From Brevundimonas albigilva (GTDB taxonomy: Bacteria > Pseudomonadota > Alphaproteobacteria > Caulobacterales > Caulobacteraceae), in NCBI RefSeq assembly GCF_023503965.1, contig NZ_CP097298.1, forward strand, positions 62,001 to 126,000: a stretch of 64,000 nucleotides of DNA, written 5' to 3'. The notes beneath the pieces are model-generated. The model did no database searches. It saw nothing but the letters and a program-made list of their open reading frames with translations, and was not told the origin of the DNA. This document shows, one piece after another, positions 38,937 to 49,726 of the stretch. The stretch's first letter is position 1. Each line of letters opens with the position of its first letter. Made by a program: the position numbers and the translations under genes.

Positions 38937-41363
38937 TTAGAACTGGGTGGAGGTCGAGAAGCGGAAGGATTCCGTCTTGTCGTAGTCTTCCTTGGCGAGA
39001 ACCTTGGAGATGTCGAAGCGGATCGGCCCCATCGGCGAACGCCAGTGGATGCTGAGACCCGCGGACGCCCGCAGGGACAGCTCGTCGGCGATCGTGGGGT
39101 CCACCGTCCCGGTCGAGGTCAGCTTGTAGCGATCGTCCAGAACGCCCAGCGTGCCGAAGTCGGCGAACAGAGAGGTCTTGATGCCGTATTGCTCGGGCAG
39201 ATAGTTCGGCAGGGTCAGCTCGACCGTGCCGATGGCGTAGAAGTTGCCGCCCAGGGCGTCGGTCGTGTCCAGGTCGCGCGGACCCATGCCGGCGGTCTCG
39301 AAGCCGCGGAAGCTGTTGCCGCCCTTGAAGAAGCGATCGTTGATGCGGATCGGGTCGCCGTTCCAGCCGCTGACATAGCCGGTCGAGCCCTGGAGGCTGA
39401 CGATCCAGTTCGGCGTGATGCCGTAGTAGTAGCTGGCGTCCGCCTCGGTGCGGATGTAGTTCACGTCGCCGCCCAGGCCGGCGAAATCCTGGCGCAGGGA
39501 TCCGGCCCAGCCGCGTGTCGGGCGCACCGGATCGTTGGTCCGGTTCACCTGCAGGGTGTAGCCCACCGACGAGTTCAGATAGCTGCCCACCTGGTCGCAC
39601 AGCGCCGAGGAGCCGAAGCCGCCGCTGGTGCAATAGCCGCTGGGCACGATGATCTCGTCGCTCTTGAGGAAGTAGCGGGTGCTGAACAGGGTATAGCCGT
39701 TCAGCGGATAGCTGAGACGCAGGCCGCCGCCGGTCGAGCGGTAGTCGTAGGACGAATATTCGCTGAGATCGTAGCGCGAGTGGAACAGGTCGAACCCGGC
39801 GCGCAGGTCGCGGCCCAGGAACTTGGGCTCGGTGAAGCGGAAGTCGACCTGCTGGCGCAGCGATCCCCATTCCAGGCGCGCCACGACGTTCTGGCCGCGT
39901 CCGCGGAAGTTCCGTTCCGAGATGCCCAGGTTCACGGTGAAGGAGTCGACCGAGCTGAAGCCGGCGCCGACGGACAGTTCGCCGGTCGGCTGTTCCTGAA
40001 CGTTGACGTTGATGACCGATCGGTCGGGCGCGCTGCCGCGCTCTTCCTGGACGGTGACGTCCTTGAAGAAGCCCAGGGCGCGCAGGTTGTTGCGCGACCG
40101 CTCCATCAGCGCGCGGTTGAAGGCGTCGCCTTCGGTCAGCATCAGTTCGCGCCGGATGACCGGGTCGATCGTGCGGGTGTTGCCCACCACATTGATGCGG
40201 TCGACATAGACGCGCTGGCCTTCGGACACGTTGAAGGTGACGTCCACCGTGTCCGTGTCGGGATTGGCCCGATAGGTCGGATTGATCTCGACGAAGGCGT
40301 AGCCCGCCGAACCCGCGGCGAACGTCAGGGCGTCGACGGCGCTCTCGATCTTGTCGCTTTCGTACAGGTCGCCGCTGCGGATCGGCACCAGCGCCTTGAG
40401 GAAGTCGGCGTTCAGGCGGTCGTTCTCGGTGACAACGTTCACCTCGCCGAAGTTGTAGCGGTCGCCCTCGTCCATCGTCAGGGAGATCTGGAAGGCCTGG
40501 TCGTCAGGCTGCAGCTCGGCCACCGACGACACGATGCGGAAGTCGTAATAGCCGCGGTTGGTGTAGAACTTGCGCAACTGCTCCTGATCGTATTCGAGAC
40601 GATTAGGATCGTAGTTGTCGTTGTTGGAGAAGAACTTCCACCACGTGGACTTCTCGGTCACCATCACGCCGCGGATGTCGCGATCCGAATAGGCCTCGTT
40701 GCCCAGGATGTTGATCGCGCTGATGCCGGTCTGGCGGCCTTCGTTGATCTCGAAGATCACGTCGACGCGGTTCTGCTCCAGCTGGACCAGCTTGGGCGTG
40801 ACCGTGGCCGAGATGCGGCCCTGCAGGCGATACAGTTCGACGATGGCGCCGACGTCTTCCTGAACCTTGGCGCGCGTGTAGATGCCGCGCGGCTTCAGCG
40901 TCACCTCCTCGGTCAGCTTGTCCTGCGACACGGCGCTGTTGCCCTCGAACACCACCTGATTGATGATCGGGTTCTCGACGATCTGCACGATCAAGTCGCC
41001 GTTCTGGACGCCCAGTTGAACGTTGGCGAACAGGCCGGTGCGCGACAGGGTCCGCACCGCCACGTCCAGCGTCGCGGCGTCCACCGTGTCGCCCGGCCGG
41101 ATCGGCAGATAGGACAGGACCGTGGTCTGGTCGATCCGCTGGGCGCCCTGCACCACGATGCGGTTGACCACCAGCGATTCCGGCGCGGCGATCTCGACGC
41201 GCGGCGGCTGTTCGGCGGCCGGCTGGGCCGGAGCGGTCGCCGGCGCCGTCTGGGCCATCGCGGGTGCGCCCAGGCCCGCGGCGACGAACAGCGCCATCAG
41301 GCTGGAACGGGCGCTCAGTCGAGCGGCGGCGCGGGTCTTCATGTCGATCATTCGGGAAACCAT
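38937..41363 (-). CDS. bamA: Outer membrane protein assembly factor BamA
   Basis: About 808 residues from ATG 41363; later in-frame ATGs at 41351 and 41342 are also possible, and none has a strong ribosome site. A signal peptide ending APAMAQ is followed by five POTRA domains (about residues 55-430; VNRIVVQGAQRIDQTTV is the first) and a 16-strand barrel with the loop-6 motif GGNSFRGFETAGMGP. The last residue is Phe (FSTSTQF), the outer-membrane recognition signal. Central to insertion of beta-barrels. Confidence 0.95.
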   Translation of the reverse strand: MVSRMIDMKTRAAARLSARSSLMALFVAAGLGAPAMAQTAPATAPAQPAAEQPPRVEIAAPESLVVNRIVVQGAQRIDQTTVLSYLPIRPGDTVDAATLDVAVRTLSRTGLFANVQLGVQNGDLIVQIVENPIINQVVFEGNSAVSQDKLTEEVTLKPRGIYTRAKVQEDVGAIVELYRLQGRISATVTPKLVQLEQNRVDVIFEINEGRQTGISAINILGNEAYSDRDIRGVMVTEKSTWWKFFSNNDNYDPNRLEYDQEQLRKFYTNRGYYDFRIVSSVAELQPDDQAFQISLTMDEGDRYNFGEVNVVTENDRLNADFLKALVPIRSGDLYESDKIESAVDALTFAAGSAGYAFVEINPTYRANPDTDTVDVTFNVSEGQRVYVDRINVVGNTRTIDPVIRRELMLTEGDAFNRALMERSRNNLRALGFFKDVTVQEERGSAPDRSVINVNVQEQPTGELSVGAGFSSVDSFTVNLGISERNFRGRGQNVVARLEWGSLRQQVDFRFTEPKFLGRDLRAGFDLFHSRYDLSEYSSYDYRSTGGGLRLSYPLNGYTLFSTRYFLKSDEIIVPSGYCTSGGFGSSALCDQVGSYLNSSVGYTLQVNRTNDPVRPTRGWAGSLRQDFAGLGGDVNYIRTEADASYYYGITPNWIVSLQGSTGYVSGWNGDPIRINDRFFKGGNSFRGFETAGMGPRDLDTTDALGGNFYAIGTVELTLPNYLPEQYGIKTSLFADFGTLGVLDDRYKLTSTGTVDPTIADELSLRASAGLSIHWRSPMGPIRFDISKVLAKEDYDKTESFRFSTSTQF

Positions 41364-41380
41364 CGGGGGCTGGCGTCGGC

Positions 41381-42596
41381 TCAACTGACGAGCCCGCCGA
41401 GGAATTGGAAGAGGTTGAGCTTCTGCAGGTCGTTCCACGTCGCGAACAGCATGAATCCCGCCAGCAAAGCAAGCCCGACCCGATAGCCCGCCTCCTGGAA
41501 CCGGGCCGCGACCGGGCGTCTCGCTACCGCTTCATAGGCGTAGAAGACGAGGTGGCCCCCGTCCAGCACAGGAATGGGCAACAGGTTTAGAAAGCCGATT
41601 CCGATCGAAAGTATGGCGGCCAGATTGATCAGCGTCAGCCCCAGGTTCAACGCCGTCGCCCGGGGATCGGGATTGGCCTGAACCGCCATGTTGGTCAGCG
41701 AGCCGCTGGCCTTGGCGATGCCGATGGGACCGCTCAGCTGGTCGCCGGATTCGCGGCCGGTCAGCAAACGCCCGAGGTAGGTGACGGTCGATCCGATGAC
41801 GTCGGCGGTCTGTTGCGCGCCCGCGCCGATGGCCGAGATCGGGTCGTATCGCACATGGCGGATGTCTTGGCGCCGCGCTTCCAGAAGCACGCCGATCCGG
41901 CCGATCTGGATGCGTCCGGCGATCGGGTCGTTCTCCATCCGACGCTGGGGCGTGGCGACCAGTTCGACCGGCGCGCCGTTGCGCTCCACGGTGAACCGCA
42001 GCGGGTCGCCGCTGCTCAGCATGACGGCGCGCGTCACTTCCGGAGTCCTCGATGCGGCGGCCGTCGACGGCGGTGATCAGGTCGCCCGGTTGAAATCCCG
42101 CCGCGGCCGCCGGCGATCCGGGCTGCACCTGGCCCACCCGCGCGGGCGTCATCTGCGTGCCCAGCGTCATGAACAGGATGGCGAAGATCGTGATGGCCAG
42201 GGCGAAGTTGGCCAGCGGCCCGGCCGCCACGATCAGCGCGCGCTGCCACACCGGCTTGAAATGGTAGTAGTCGCGCACGGCCGCCGGTCCATGCTGGGCC
42301 ACGACCCGCTGGCGCAGTTCGGCCAGACCCGCCTGATCCGGAACGCTGGAGGCGTCCAGGTCGCCGGAAAACTTCACATAGCCGCCCGCCGGGATCCAAC
42401 CCAGTCGCCATTCGATGCCGTGACGGTCGGTGCGGCTGAACAGGGGGCGGCCGAAGCCGATGGCGAAGCGATCCACCTTCACCCCGAACGCCCGCGCCAC
42501 CAGGAAATGGCCCAGTTCGTGGATGGTGACGATGAACGTCAGCACCAGCAGAAACGGCACGATGTACGTCAGGACCTGTCCAAGGACGCCTAGCAT
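41381..42596 (-). pseudogene. rseP: Site-2 protease RseP/MmpA, frame broken once
   Basis: M50 zinc protease that cuts membrane proteins inside the bilayer. ATG 42596 (MLGVLGQVLTYIVPFLLVL). The zinc site HELGH is near residue 25, a PDZ domain follows with SPAAAAGFQPGDLITAVDG, and the C-terminal half has LLPIPVLDGGHLVFYAYE. After VDGRRIEDSG the frame changes near 42038-42050, equal to one inserted or two lost bases; on the other side the protein resumes EVTRAVMLSSGDPLRFTV. Repaired length about 404 residues. Normally essential or near-essential, so an assembly error is likely. Confidence 0.92.
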
Positions 42597-42621
42597 AGAC
42601 AAATGGTCTCCCCGGAAGCCT

Positions 42622-43818
42622 TCACGCCGCCTTGGCGAGGTCGGTGATGATGGACCGGGCCAGTCCGCGGGCTTGCGCATCGACCGCAAGGGCCGCCGCG
42701 CAGGCGTCGCCGGAACCGAAGGTCATCCCCGACTTCGTCGCTCGCTCAAGGGTTTCAGCGACGACTGCGGCAATATTGAGAAAGCCCAGCTTCCGGTCAA
42801 GAAACGCCAGGGCGGCGATTTCGTTGGCGGCGTTGAATACCGCCGGCGCCGCACCGCCCGTGCGCAACGCCTCGCGCGCCAGAGCAAGCGCCGGAAACCG
42901 GTCTAGATCGGGCGCCTGGAACGTCAGCCGCCCCAGGGCGGCCAGGTCCAGCCGCGGGGCCGGCCAGGCGATCCGGCCGGGCCAGGCCAGCGCGCAGGCG
43001 ATCGGGGTGCGCATGTCCGGCGGCCCCATCTGCGCCAGGGTCGATCCGTCCACATATTCCACAAGGCTGTGGATGATGGATTCGGGATGCACCACGACGT
43101 CGATGCGGTCCTGCGGCATGTCGAACAGGTAGGCCGCCTCGATCATCTCCAGGCCCTTGTTGGCCATGGTGGCGCTGTCGACGGAAATCTTGGCGCCCAT
43201 GCTCCAGTTCGGATGGGCCACGGCCTGTTCCGGCGTGATGGCCGACATCCTCGCGGCGGGGGTTTCACGGAACGGACCGCCCGACGCGGTGAGGACCAGC
43301 CTGGACACGCGGTCGGGCGCCTCGGCCGGGAACACCTGGAAGATCGCCGAATGCTCCGAATCGACCGGAATCAGGCGACCGCCGGCGGCGCGCACCCGCT
43401 GGATCAGCGCCGGACCGCAGCAGACCAGGCTCTCCTTGTTCGCCAGGGCCAGGACGGCGCCGGTCCCCGCCGCCGCCCAGGCCGACTTCAGGCCCGCCGC
43501 GCCGACGATGGAGGCCATGATCCAGTCGGCCGGACGCAGGGCCGCCTCGATCACGGCCCCCTCCCCGGCCGCGGCGGCCACGCCCGTTCCCCTCAAGGCG
43601 TCCTTCAGGGCGTCCAGCCGCGTCTCGTCCGCCGTCACGGCGATCTTGGGCCGCCAGCGCCGGGCCTGCTCGGCCAGCCGCGCGATATTGGCCCCGCCGG
43701 TCAGGGCCTCGACCTCGAAGGCGCCGGCGCCCGTCTCCTCGGCGCGCGCCATCAGGTCCAGCGTCGAGGAGCCGACCGAGCCGGTCGAGCCCAGCACCGT
43801 CACGCGCCGCCGGATCAT
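42622..43818 (-). CDS. dxr: 1-deoxy-D-xylulose 5-phosphate reductoisomerase
   Basis: 398 residues from ATG 43818 ([19 protein letters not shown]). Second step of the MEP isoprenoid pathway, NADPH-dependent. Motifs: the Rossmann [31 protein letters not shown] with metal ligands, [11 protein letters not shown] and [18 protein letters not shown]. The start overlaps the cdsA stop by four bases. Confidence 0.96.
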   Translation of the reverse strand: MIRRRVTVLGSTGSVGSSTLDLMARAEETGAGAFEVEALTGGANIARLAEQARRWRPKIAVTADETRLDALKDALRGTGVAAAAGEGAVIEAALRPADWIMASIVGAAGLKSAWAAAGTGAVLALANKESLVCCGPALIQRVRAAGGRLIPVDSEHSAIFQVFPAEAPDRVSRLVLTASGGPFRETPAARMSAITPEQAVAHPNWSMGAKISVDSATMANKGLEMIEAAYLFDMPQDRIDVVVHPESIIHSLVEYVDGSTLAQMGPPDMRTPIACALAWPGRIAWPAPRLDLAALGRLTFQAPDLDRFPALALAREALRTGGAAPAVFNAANEIAALAFLDRKLGFLNIAAVVAETLERATKSGMTFGSGDACAAALAVDAQARGLARSIITDLAKAA

Positions 43819-44632
43819 CCGCCGCGCTCCAGCATCAGCACCGCCAACCGGCCCACCGCCACCACGACGACGGCGAACATCAGGCCGTCGACCCGGTCCA
43901 GCAGCCCCCCGTGCCCGGGGATGGTGTTGCCGGCGTCCTTGACCCCGAACCGACGCTTCAGCGCCGACTCCCACAGATCGCCCCCCATCGTGGCCAGGGC
44001 GGCGGCCAGGCCCAGGATCGCGCCCAGAAGACGGTCAGGCGGCCCATGTCGACCCAGGCCGCCATGACCGCGCCCGCGACGGCGCCGGCCACGATGCCGC
44101 CGACGAAGCCGGACCAGGTCTTGTTGGGCGAAAAACGCGGCCACAGCTTGGGGCCGCCCACGGTCGATCCGACCAGATAGGCCAGGATGTCGGCCGACCA
44201 GGCCACGGCGAACACCAGCACGGTCCAGTGCAGGCCCACGGTGCTGTCCACGTCGCGCAGCCAGATCAGCAGCACCGCCGGCCAGCCGAGGTAGAGCACC
44301 CCATAGGCGGCGTCGAGCGCCTGCTGCCCCCGGCTTCGCGCATAGACGCCGGCGGCGGCGGCGCCGAAGACCAGCATGATGAAGGCCACCGCCATCGCCC
44401 CGAAATGCGCGCTGACGACCGAGGCGACCAGGCCGAAGGTGACCGCGCCGCCCATCAGACGCCGGGCGTGCGGCGCGCTCATCGCCGCCCATTCGAAGGC
44501 CAGGACCACGCAAGCGGCCACCATCAGGGCCAGGAACCACACGCCTCCGGCCCAGGTCGCGGCCACGGCGGCCGGCGCCAGAACCACGGCCGAGGCGGCG
44601 CGCAGGCCGATATCGCGTCCCCGGACCGCCAT
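43815..44632 (-). pseudogene. cdsA: Phosphatidate cytidylyltransferase, frame broken by a one-base loss
   Basis: Makes CDP-diacylglycerol for phospholipid synthesis; multi-pass membrane protein. ATG 44632 (MAVRGRDIGLRAASAVV). After [10 protein letters not shown] the frame shifts; adding a C near 44026-44027 gives [20 protein letters not shown] and the family signature [20 protein letters not shown] followed by LLDRVDG. Repaired length 272 residues. Essential, so an assembly indel is likely. It overlaps uppS by one base and dxr by four. Confidence 0.93.
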
Positions 44633-45393
44633 CAGGCCGTCACGCGTTCGGCCGGGACCTCGCGCCCGCCGAAGCGACGGTCCCGCCGTCGATAGGCGTC
44701 CACGGCCTCGGCCAGAGCCTTGGGGCCGTAGTCGGGCCACAGGATGTCCTGGAACACCAATTCGGCGTAGGCGGCTTCCCACAGCAGGAAGTTGGACAGC
44801 CTCTGTTCGCCAGAAGTCCGCACGATCAGGTCCAGCGGCGGCGATCCGGCCGTTGCCAGCCCCGCCTCGATGACCTTTTCGCTGAAGGGCTCGACCGTCT
44901 CGCCGGCCAGCAGTCGTTCGGCGTGGCGGCGCGCGGCGTCGACCAGATCGGCCCGCCCGCCGTAGTTGAAGGCGACCTGCAGCAGGAAGCGGTCGTTGTG
45001 CGCCGTCTGCGCCTCGGCGCGGACGATGATCTCGGCGATGTCGGCCGGCAGGCCGTCGCGGCGCCCCAGCACGCGCAGCCGCACGCCGGCCTTCTCCAGC
45101 CGCTTCAGGTCGCTAGCCACATAGGTCCGCACCAGGCCCATCAGGTCGGACACCTCGTCCTCGGGCCGGCTCCAGTTCTCGGTCGAGAAGCCGAACACCG
45201 TCAGGCAGCCGATCCCCAGACCGGGAGCGGCCTCGATGGTGCGTTTCAGCGCCTGGACGCCTTCGCGATGGCCCACGGCGCGCGGCAGGCCGCGGCGCTT
45301 GGCCCAGCGGCCGTTGCCGTCCATGATGATGGCGACATGGCGCGGGCCGTCCGCGCCCGTGAGGCTTTCCGGACCTGAAGGCGCGGCCGTCAT
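44632..45393 (-). CDS. uppS: Undecaprenyl diphosphate synthase (cis-prenyltransferase)
   Basis: 253 residues. Builds the C55 lipid carrier for peptidoglycan and LPS. Motifs: VAIIMDGNGRWAKRRGLPR, FGFSTENWSRPEDEV, VAFNYGGRADLVDA and IVRTSGEQRLSNFLLWEAAY. Located between frr and cdsA, the standard order. Confidence 0.96.
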   Translation of the reverse strand: MTAAPSGPESLTGADGPRHVAIIMDGNGRWAKRRGLPRAVGHREGVQALKRTIEAAPGLGIGCLTVFGFSTENWSRPEDEVSDLMGLVRTYVASDLKRLEKAGVRLRVLGRRDGLPADIAEIIVRAEAQTAHNDRFLLQVAFNYGGRADLVDAARRHAERLLAGETVEPFSEKVIEAGLATAGSPPLDLIVRTSGEQRLSNFLLWEAAYAELVFQDILWPDYGPKALAEAVDAYRRRDRRFGGREVPAERVTA

Positions 45394-45426
45394 GCGATTG
45401 TCGATCCCTTCAGGTCCACGGCCGCC

Positions 45427-45984
45427 TCAGACCTGCATGATCTCTTGTTCCTTGGTCTTCAAGGCCTCGTCGATGCGCTTGATGGCCGCGTCGGTGTCCT
45501 TCTGGACCTCGGTTTCCATGCGCTTCTGATCGTCCTGGCTGATCTCGCCCGCCTTCTCGGCCTTCTTCAGGTCGTCGTTGGCGTCGCGGCGCACGTTGCG
45601 CACGGCGATCTTCTGCTGTTCCGCATACTTGCCGGCCAGCTTGACCAGGTCCTTTCGGCGTTCCTCGGTCAGGGGCGGCACGGGGATGCGCAGGGTCTGG
45701 CCGTCGACGATGGGGTTCAGGCCCAGGTCGGCCTGACGGATGGCCTTCTCGACCGACACCACCATGCCCTTGTCCCAGACGTTGACGGTGATCATGCGCG
45801 GCTCGGGCACGCTGATGGCCGCCACGGCGTTCAGCGGCGAGGTCGAGCCATAGGCCTCCACGCGGACGGGCTCCAGCAGGCCGGCGTTGGCGCGGCCGGT
45901 GCGCAGTCCGCTGAACTCTTCCTTCAGGGCCGCCACGGACTTGTCCATGCGGTCGCGATAGCTTTTCAGGTCTGGCTTGGCCAT
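45427..45984 (-). CDS. frr: Ribosome recycling factor
   Basis: 185 residues, family length. With EF-G it splits post-termination ribosomes. Motifs: [51 protein letters not shown] and [13 protein letters not shown] [21 protein letters not shown] 45984 has GAGAGAAC before it. Confidence 0.96.
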   Translation of the reverse strand: MAKPDLKSYRDRMDKSVAALKEEFSGLRTGRANAGLLEPVRVEAYGSTSPLNAVAAISVPEPRMITVNVWDKGMVVSVEKAIRQADLGLNPIVDGQTLRIPVPPLTEERRKDLVKLAGKYAEQQKIAVRNVRRDANDDLKKAEKAGEISQDDQKRMETEVQKDTDAAIKRIDEALKTKEQEIMQV

Positions 45985-46022
45985 GTCGTTCTCTCTCGTC
46001 GTTCCTGGTTCGTGTCGGACGC

Positions 46023-46757
46023 TCAGGCGGCGGCGTTGATGACCGTGAAGGTGCCCTCGCCGGTCAGCGTCCGCCGCAGCGACTTGTCCTCCCGGATCGA
46101 GAAGACCACGATCGGAATGCCCGTGTCGCGCATCATGGCGATGGCGGAGGCGTCCATCACGCGCAGATCCTTCGCCAACACGTCCTGATAGGTCAGGGTG
46201 TCGTAGCGGGTCGCGGACGGGTCCTTCTTGGGATCGGCGGTATAGACGCCGTCGACGCTGGTGCCCTTGAGCAGGGCGTCGCAGCCCATCTCCGCCGCGC
46301 GGAGAGCCGCCCCGGAATCGGTCGTGAAGAAGGGCGCGCCCACCCCGGCGGCGAAGATCACCACGCGGCCCTTCTCCAGATGCCGCAGCGCGCGGCGACG
46401 GATATAGGGCTCGGCGATCGCGGCCATCGGAATGGCGCTCTGCACGCGGGTCGAGACGCCGATCTTCTCCAGCGCCGACTGCATGGCCAGGGCGTTCATC
46501 ACGGTGGCCAGCATGCCCATGTAGTCCGCCTGGGCCCGTTCCATGCCGGCGGCCGCCTTGGACAGGCCGCGGAAGATGTTGCCGCCGCCGATGACCAGGC
46601 AGATCTCCACGCCTTCGCGCACCACCTCGGCCACCGCCTGGGCGATCGTGTCGACGGTCTTCATGTCGACGCCATAGGGCTGGTCGCCCATCAGCACCTC
46701 GCCCGAGACCTTGAGCAGGACGCGTTTGTAACGAAACTCGGAAGGGGCGTCGGGCAT
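46023..46757 (-). CDS. pyrH: Uridylate kinase (UMP kinase)
   Basis: 244 residues, amino-acid-kinase fold. Phosphorylates UMP to UDP. Motifs: [44 protein letters not shown] and [17 protein letters not shown]. Lies between tsf and frr; an ATP-to-UDP route feeding UppS and lipid A sugar nucleotides in the same operon. Confidence 0.96.
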   Translation of the reverse strand: MPDAPSEFRYKRVLLKVSGEVLMGDQPYGVDMKTVDTIAQAVAEVVREGVEICLVIGGGNIFRGLSKAAAGMERAQADYMGMLATVMNALAMQSALEKIGVSTRVQSAIPMAAIAEPYIRRRALRHLEKGRVVIFAAGVGAPFFTTDSGAALRAAEMGCDALLKGTSVDGVYTADPKKDPSATRYDTLTYQDVLAKDLRVMDASAIAMMRDTGIPIVVFSIREDKSLRRTLTGEGTFTVINAAA

Positions 46758-46852
46758 GCGGGAAAAGGTCCGTGTACTGCGGCGCCGCTGAATCGGGCGG
46801 CCCCTTATAGACGAAGGGCGCGCCGGCCATCAAAGCCGAACGCGCCCTTCTT

Positions 46853-46876
46853 GAACAAAACCCTCACGAATGAGGG
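46853..46876 (-). terminator. Terminator hairpin after tsf
   Basis: On the minus strand CCCTCA-TTCG-TGAGGG (46861-46876) is followed by TTTTGTTC, 11 bases after the tsf stop. It would end or thin out transcription between tsf and pyrH. A second longer-looped inverted repeat (GAAGGGCGCG at 46813-46822, CGCGCCCTTC at 46841-46850) lies just downstream. Confidence 0.65.
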
Positions 46877-46886
46877 CGATGGCGGC

Positions 46887-47828
46887 TTACTGGCCGCCCA
46901 TCATCGAGGCGACTTCCGAAGCGAAGTCCGGGCCTTCGACCTTCTCGACGCCTTCGCCCAGCGCCAGGCGGACGAAGCCGGCCAGGTGCAGGTTCGAGGA
47001 GCCCAGTTCCTTGGCCGAGTTGGCGACCAGCTGTTCGACGGTCACGTCCGGATCCATGACGAACGGCTGCTTGGACAGCACCACGTCCTTCTGGAACTTG
47101 TTGATCTGGCCTTCCACGATCTTGGCGATCATGTTCTCCGGACGGCCTTCTTCCTTGGCCTTCTCGGTCAGGACCTGACGTTCCTTCTCGATCGCGGCGG
47201 GGTCCAGATCGTCGGTGTTCAGCGACAGCGGCGAGGTGGCCGCGACGTGCATGGCGATCTTGCGGCCCAGCTCGCGCAGGGCCGTCTTGTCGCCCTCGCC
47301 GTGCAGGGCGACCAGCACGCCGATGCGGCCGACGCCCGGCGACACTGCGTTGTGGACGTAGGTGGCGACGACGCCTTCCTCGACCGACAGGCGGGCGGCG
47401 CGGCGCAGCTGCATGTTCTCGCCGATGGTGGCGATCATGTTGGTCACTTCGTCCTGGACGGTCTTGCCGGCTTCCAGTTCGGCGCCGTGCAGCGCCTCTA
47501 CGGTGTGGTGCTCCAGGCCCAGCTCGGCGAAGCGCTTGGCGGCGTTCTGGAACAGCTCGTTGCGGGCGACGAAGTCGGTTTCCGCGTTGAACTCGATGGC
47601 GGCGGCGACTTCACCCTTGCCGTCTTCCTTCGAGGCGACGGCGACCAGGCCCTCGGCGGCGACGCGGTCGGCCTTCTTGGCGGCCTTGGACAGGCCCTTG
47701 GCGCGCAGCCAGTCGATCGCGGCGTTGATGTCGCCGTCGTTCTCCTGCAGCGCCTTCTTGCAGTCCATCATGCCGACGCCCGAACGCTCGCGAAGCTCCT
47801 TCACGAGGGCGGCAGTGATCTCGGCCAT
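46887..47828 (-). CDS. tsf: Translation elongation factor Ts
   Basis: 313 residues. Recycles EF-Tu from GDP. N-terminal block [18 protein letters not shown], then [32 protein letters not shown] and [13 protein letters not shown] are family features. rpsB is 143 bases upstream; together the classic rpsB-tsf pair. Confidence 0.97.
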   Translation of the reverse strand: MAEITAALVKELRERSGVGMMDCKKALQENDGDINAAIDWLRAKGLSKAAKKADRVAAEGLVAVASKEDGKGEVAAAIEFNAETDFVARNELFQNAAKRFAELGLEHHTVEALHGAELEAGKTVQDEVTNMIATIGENMQLRRAARLSVEEGVVATYVHNAVSPGVGRIGVLVALHGEGDKTALRELGRKIAMHVAATSPLSLNTDDLDPAAIEKERQVLTEKAKEEGRPENMIAKIVEGQINKFQKDVVLSKQPFVMDPDVTVEQLVANSAKELGSSNLHLAGFVRLALGEGVEKVEGPDFASEVASMMGGQ

Positions 47829-47857
47829 GTTCTTCTCCTATGGGATCGTATGCGGGA

Positions 47858-47884
47858 ACGGCCGGACTGACTTAGCCCGGCCGT
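47858..47884 (-). promoter_or_regulatory. Hairpin in the rpsB-tsf intergenic region
   Basis: ACGGCCGG (47858-47865) and CCGGCCGT (47877-47884) form a perfect eight-base stem with an 11-base loop. No T-run follows on the minus strand, so it is more likely a partial attenuator or mRNA-stability element than a full terminator. Confidence 0.4.
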
Positions 47885-47971
47885 GTGTCAGTTCAACGCA
47901 CGGCCTCGGTGGCGCTCAAGTCGCGAGCCGCCGCGCGGCAAGCGTAGCGCGCCAGAAAGACCGTCGGGCGA

Positions 47972-48859
47972 TCAGCCCGTGGCCTTCTCGGTCTCGACGG
48001 CGTCCAGCGCCTCGGTGTTGGCCGACGCGTCGTCCGAAGCCAGCAGCTCCTCGGCCGCGCCTTCCGCACCGGCCGGAGCCGCTTCGGCTTCAGCCTTGGG
48101 GGCCGAGGCTTCGCGCAGCATCGGCTCGACCGGAGCTTCCGAAGCGCCCAGGTCGACGCCCGAGGCCGAGGCGCCGGCGGCCAGGCCGTCCAGAACCGCG
48201 TCCGCGATCAGGTCGCAGTAGGTCTGGATGGCGCGCGCGGCGTCGTCGTTGCCCGGCACCGGATAGGTGATGCCGTCGGGGTCCGAGTTGGTGTCCAGGA
48301 TGGCGATGATCGGGATGTTCAGCTTGCGCGCTTCCTGGATCGCGATCGCTTCCTTGTTGGTGTCGATCACGAACATGATGTCCGGGATCGAACCCATGTC
48401 CTTGATGCCGCCCAGCGAGAGCTCCAGCTTGTCCTTCTCGCGCTGCAGGGTCAGCAGCTCCTTCTTGTTGCGGCCCTCGCCGCCCGTTTCCACGATGCCT
48501 TCCAGCTCGCGCAGGCGGGCGATGGAGCCCGAAACGGTGCGCCAGTTGGTCAGGGTGCCGCCCAGCCAGCGGTTGTTCATGTAGTATTGGGCGCAGCGCT
48601 TGGCGGCTTCGGCGACCGGCTCGGCGGCCTGGCGCTTGGTGCCGACGAACAGGACGCGACCGCCCTTGGCGGCGACGTCGCGCACGGCGACCAGCGCCTG
48701 GTGCATCAGCGGCATCGTCTGCGACAGGTCGATGATGTGGATGTTCGAGCGCGAGCCGAAGATGTAGCGGTCCATCTTCGGGTTCCAGCGGTGGGTCTGG
48801 TGGCCGAAGTGGGCGCCCGCTTCCAGCAGGGTGCGCATCGAGAATTCAGGCAGAGCCAT
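47972..48859 (-). CDS. rpsB: 30S ribosomal protein S2
   Basis: 295 residues. S2 domain from [18 protein letters not shown] through [33 protein letters not shown] and [19 protein letters not shown] to [20 protein letters not shown]. About 65 extra C-terminal residues form an acidic Ala/Glu-rich tail (for example [20 protein letters not shown]) beyond the E. coli length; such tails are known in alphaproteobacterial S2. First gene of the long minus-strand operon. Confidence 0.97.
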   Translation of the reverse strand: MALPEFSMRTLLEAGAHFGHQTHRWNPKMDRYIFGSRSNIHIIDLSQTMPLMHQALVAVRDVAAKGGRVLFVGTKRQAAEPVAEAAKRCAQYYMNNRWLGGTLTNWRTVSGSIARLRELEGIVETGGEGRNKKELLTLQREKDKLELSLGGIKDMGSIPDIMFVIDTNKEAIAIQEARKLNIPIIAILDTNSDPDGITYPVPGNDDAARAIQTYCDLIADAVLDGLAAGASASGVDLGASEAPVEPMLREASAPKAEAEAAPAGAEGAAEELLASDDASANTEALDAVETEKATG

Positions 48860-48985
48860 GATCGTTCAGTCCTTTTTCCGATCAACGTGGCGCGGGCGAT
48901 AAAAGGACCAGCCGGCCCCTCGGAATGGAGCGGATCGGGATGTCTCCCCGAAACGCGCCTCGCCCGCGTTGCGAAATGCGCGGGC

Positions 48986-49014
48986 CATGTAGGCGGGATC
49001 GGACCAAAAGGCAA
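48986..49014 (-). promoter_or_regulatory. Putative promoter of the rpsB operon
   Basis: On the minus strand TTGCCT (49009-49014) is followed after 17 bases by TACATG (48986-48991). This lies about 127 bases upstream of the rpsB ATG, leaving room for an untranslated leader in which S2 feedback could act. Match is good but not perfect. Confidence 0.42.
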
Positions 49015-49074
49015 GTGGCGCGAAAAGGGCGGCCCCGCGGGACCGCCCTCTCCTGCCGTCTCTCGTCGCGCCGG

Positions 49075-49677
49075 TCAGCCCATGGCGTCGAGCAGTTGCT
49101 GGGCCCGGTCACGATGCTGGGTGACGGTCGGGACCAGTTCGCGCGCCAGGGCGGCCAGGGTCGGCGCGTCGGCGTTGTCGGAGAAGCCGTTTAGCAGCGT
49201 CAGGGTCTCGTTGTGGGCGGCGACCTGCTGCTCCAGATAGACCTTGTCGAAATCGCCGGCCGAAGCCGCGTTCAGATTGTCGATCAGGCCCTGGCGACGT
49301 TGGTCAAGCGTAGTCGGCACCGCGACGTTCGGCGCGGCGGTCGGGGCGGTCGCCGACAGCTTCTCGCCGGCGCGGGTGTGGTCGGTCCGGATCATGGCGG
49401 CCAGCGCCTTGACGTCGGCGTTGGTCGATTTCGCCTGGGCGATCTCGGCGGCCTGCAGCTCATACATGTTGCCGACCGCCAGGTTGGTGACGAATCCTTC
49501 GACGGTGTTGGTGCCCATGGTGGCGGCCGAGGTCTGGCCGACGACGCCCGAGGTCATGTCCTGGGTGGCGTTGACCGTCTCTTCGGCGTTCTGTTGCGCG
49601 CTGTCGCCGCCCTGGCCGCAGGCGGCGAGGAGCGCGGCGGCGGAGGCGATGCTGGCGATGGCGGTGATCTTCATCAT
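49075..49677 (-). CDS. DUF4142 lipoprotein
   Basis: 200 residues. A lipobox LLAAC near residue 20 in the signal sequence makes it a likely lipoprotein. The mature part, starting with a Gln/Thr-rich linker, is the helical DUF4142 domain (about residues 58-198; FVTNLAVGNMYELQAAEIAQ, MIRTDHTRAGEKL, YLEQQVAAHNETLTLL). DUF4142 proteins resemble ferritin-like four-helix bundles, with unclear function, and are often stress-induced in alphaproteobacteria. GGGAGA precedes the ATG. See the possible EcfG promoter upstream. Confidence 0.88.
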   Translation of the reverse strand: MMKITAIASIASAAALLAACGQGGDSAQQNAEETVNATQDMTSGVVGQTSAATMGTNTVEGFVTNLAVGNMYELQAAEIAQAKSTNADVKALAAMIRTDHTRAGEKLSATAPTAAPNVAVPTTLDQRRQGLIDNLNAASAGDFDKVYLEQQVAAHNETLTLLNGFSDNADAPTLAALARELVPTVTQHRDRAQQLLDAMG

Positions 49678-49702
49678 TGGAACAGTCTCCCTGGTGAGAC
49701 CC

Positions 49703-49726
49703 TAAAACCGCTCACGCGCACGTGAG
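49703..49726 (-). terminator. Possible terminator after dnaE
   Basis: On the minus strand CTCACG-TGCG-CGTGAG (49711-49726) is followed by CGGTTTTAGG. It lies 62 bases past the dnaE stop and before the DUF4142 gene. The T-run is short and starts two bases late, so the call is moderate. Confidence 0.42.

Noticed and set aside
39045..41486. 813-codon open frame on the plus strand
   Set aside because: Antisense to bamA; low-complexity Gln/Arg/Val composition and no recognisable domain.
46813..46850. Long-loop inverted repeat after tsf as the main terminator
   Set aside because: It has an 18-base loop and no T-run; the neighbouring TTCG hairpin with TTTTGTT is better.
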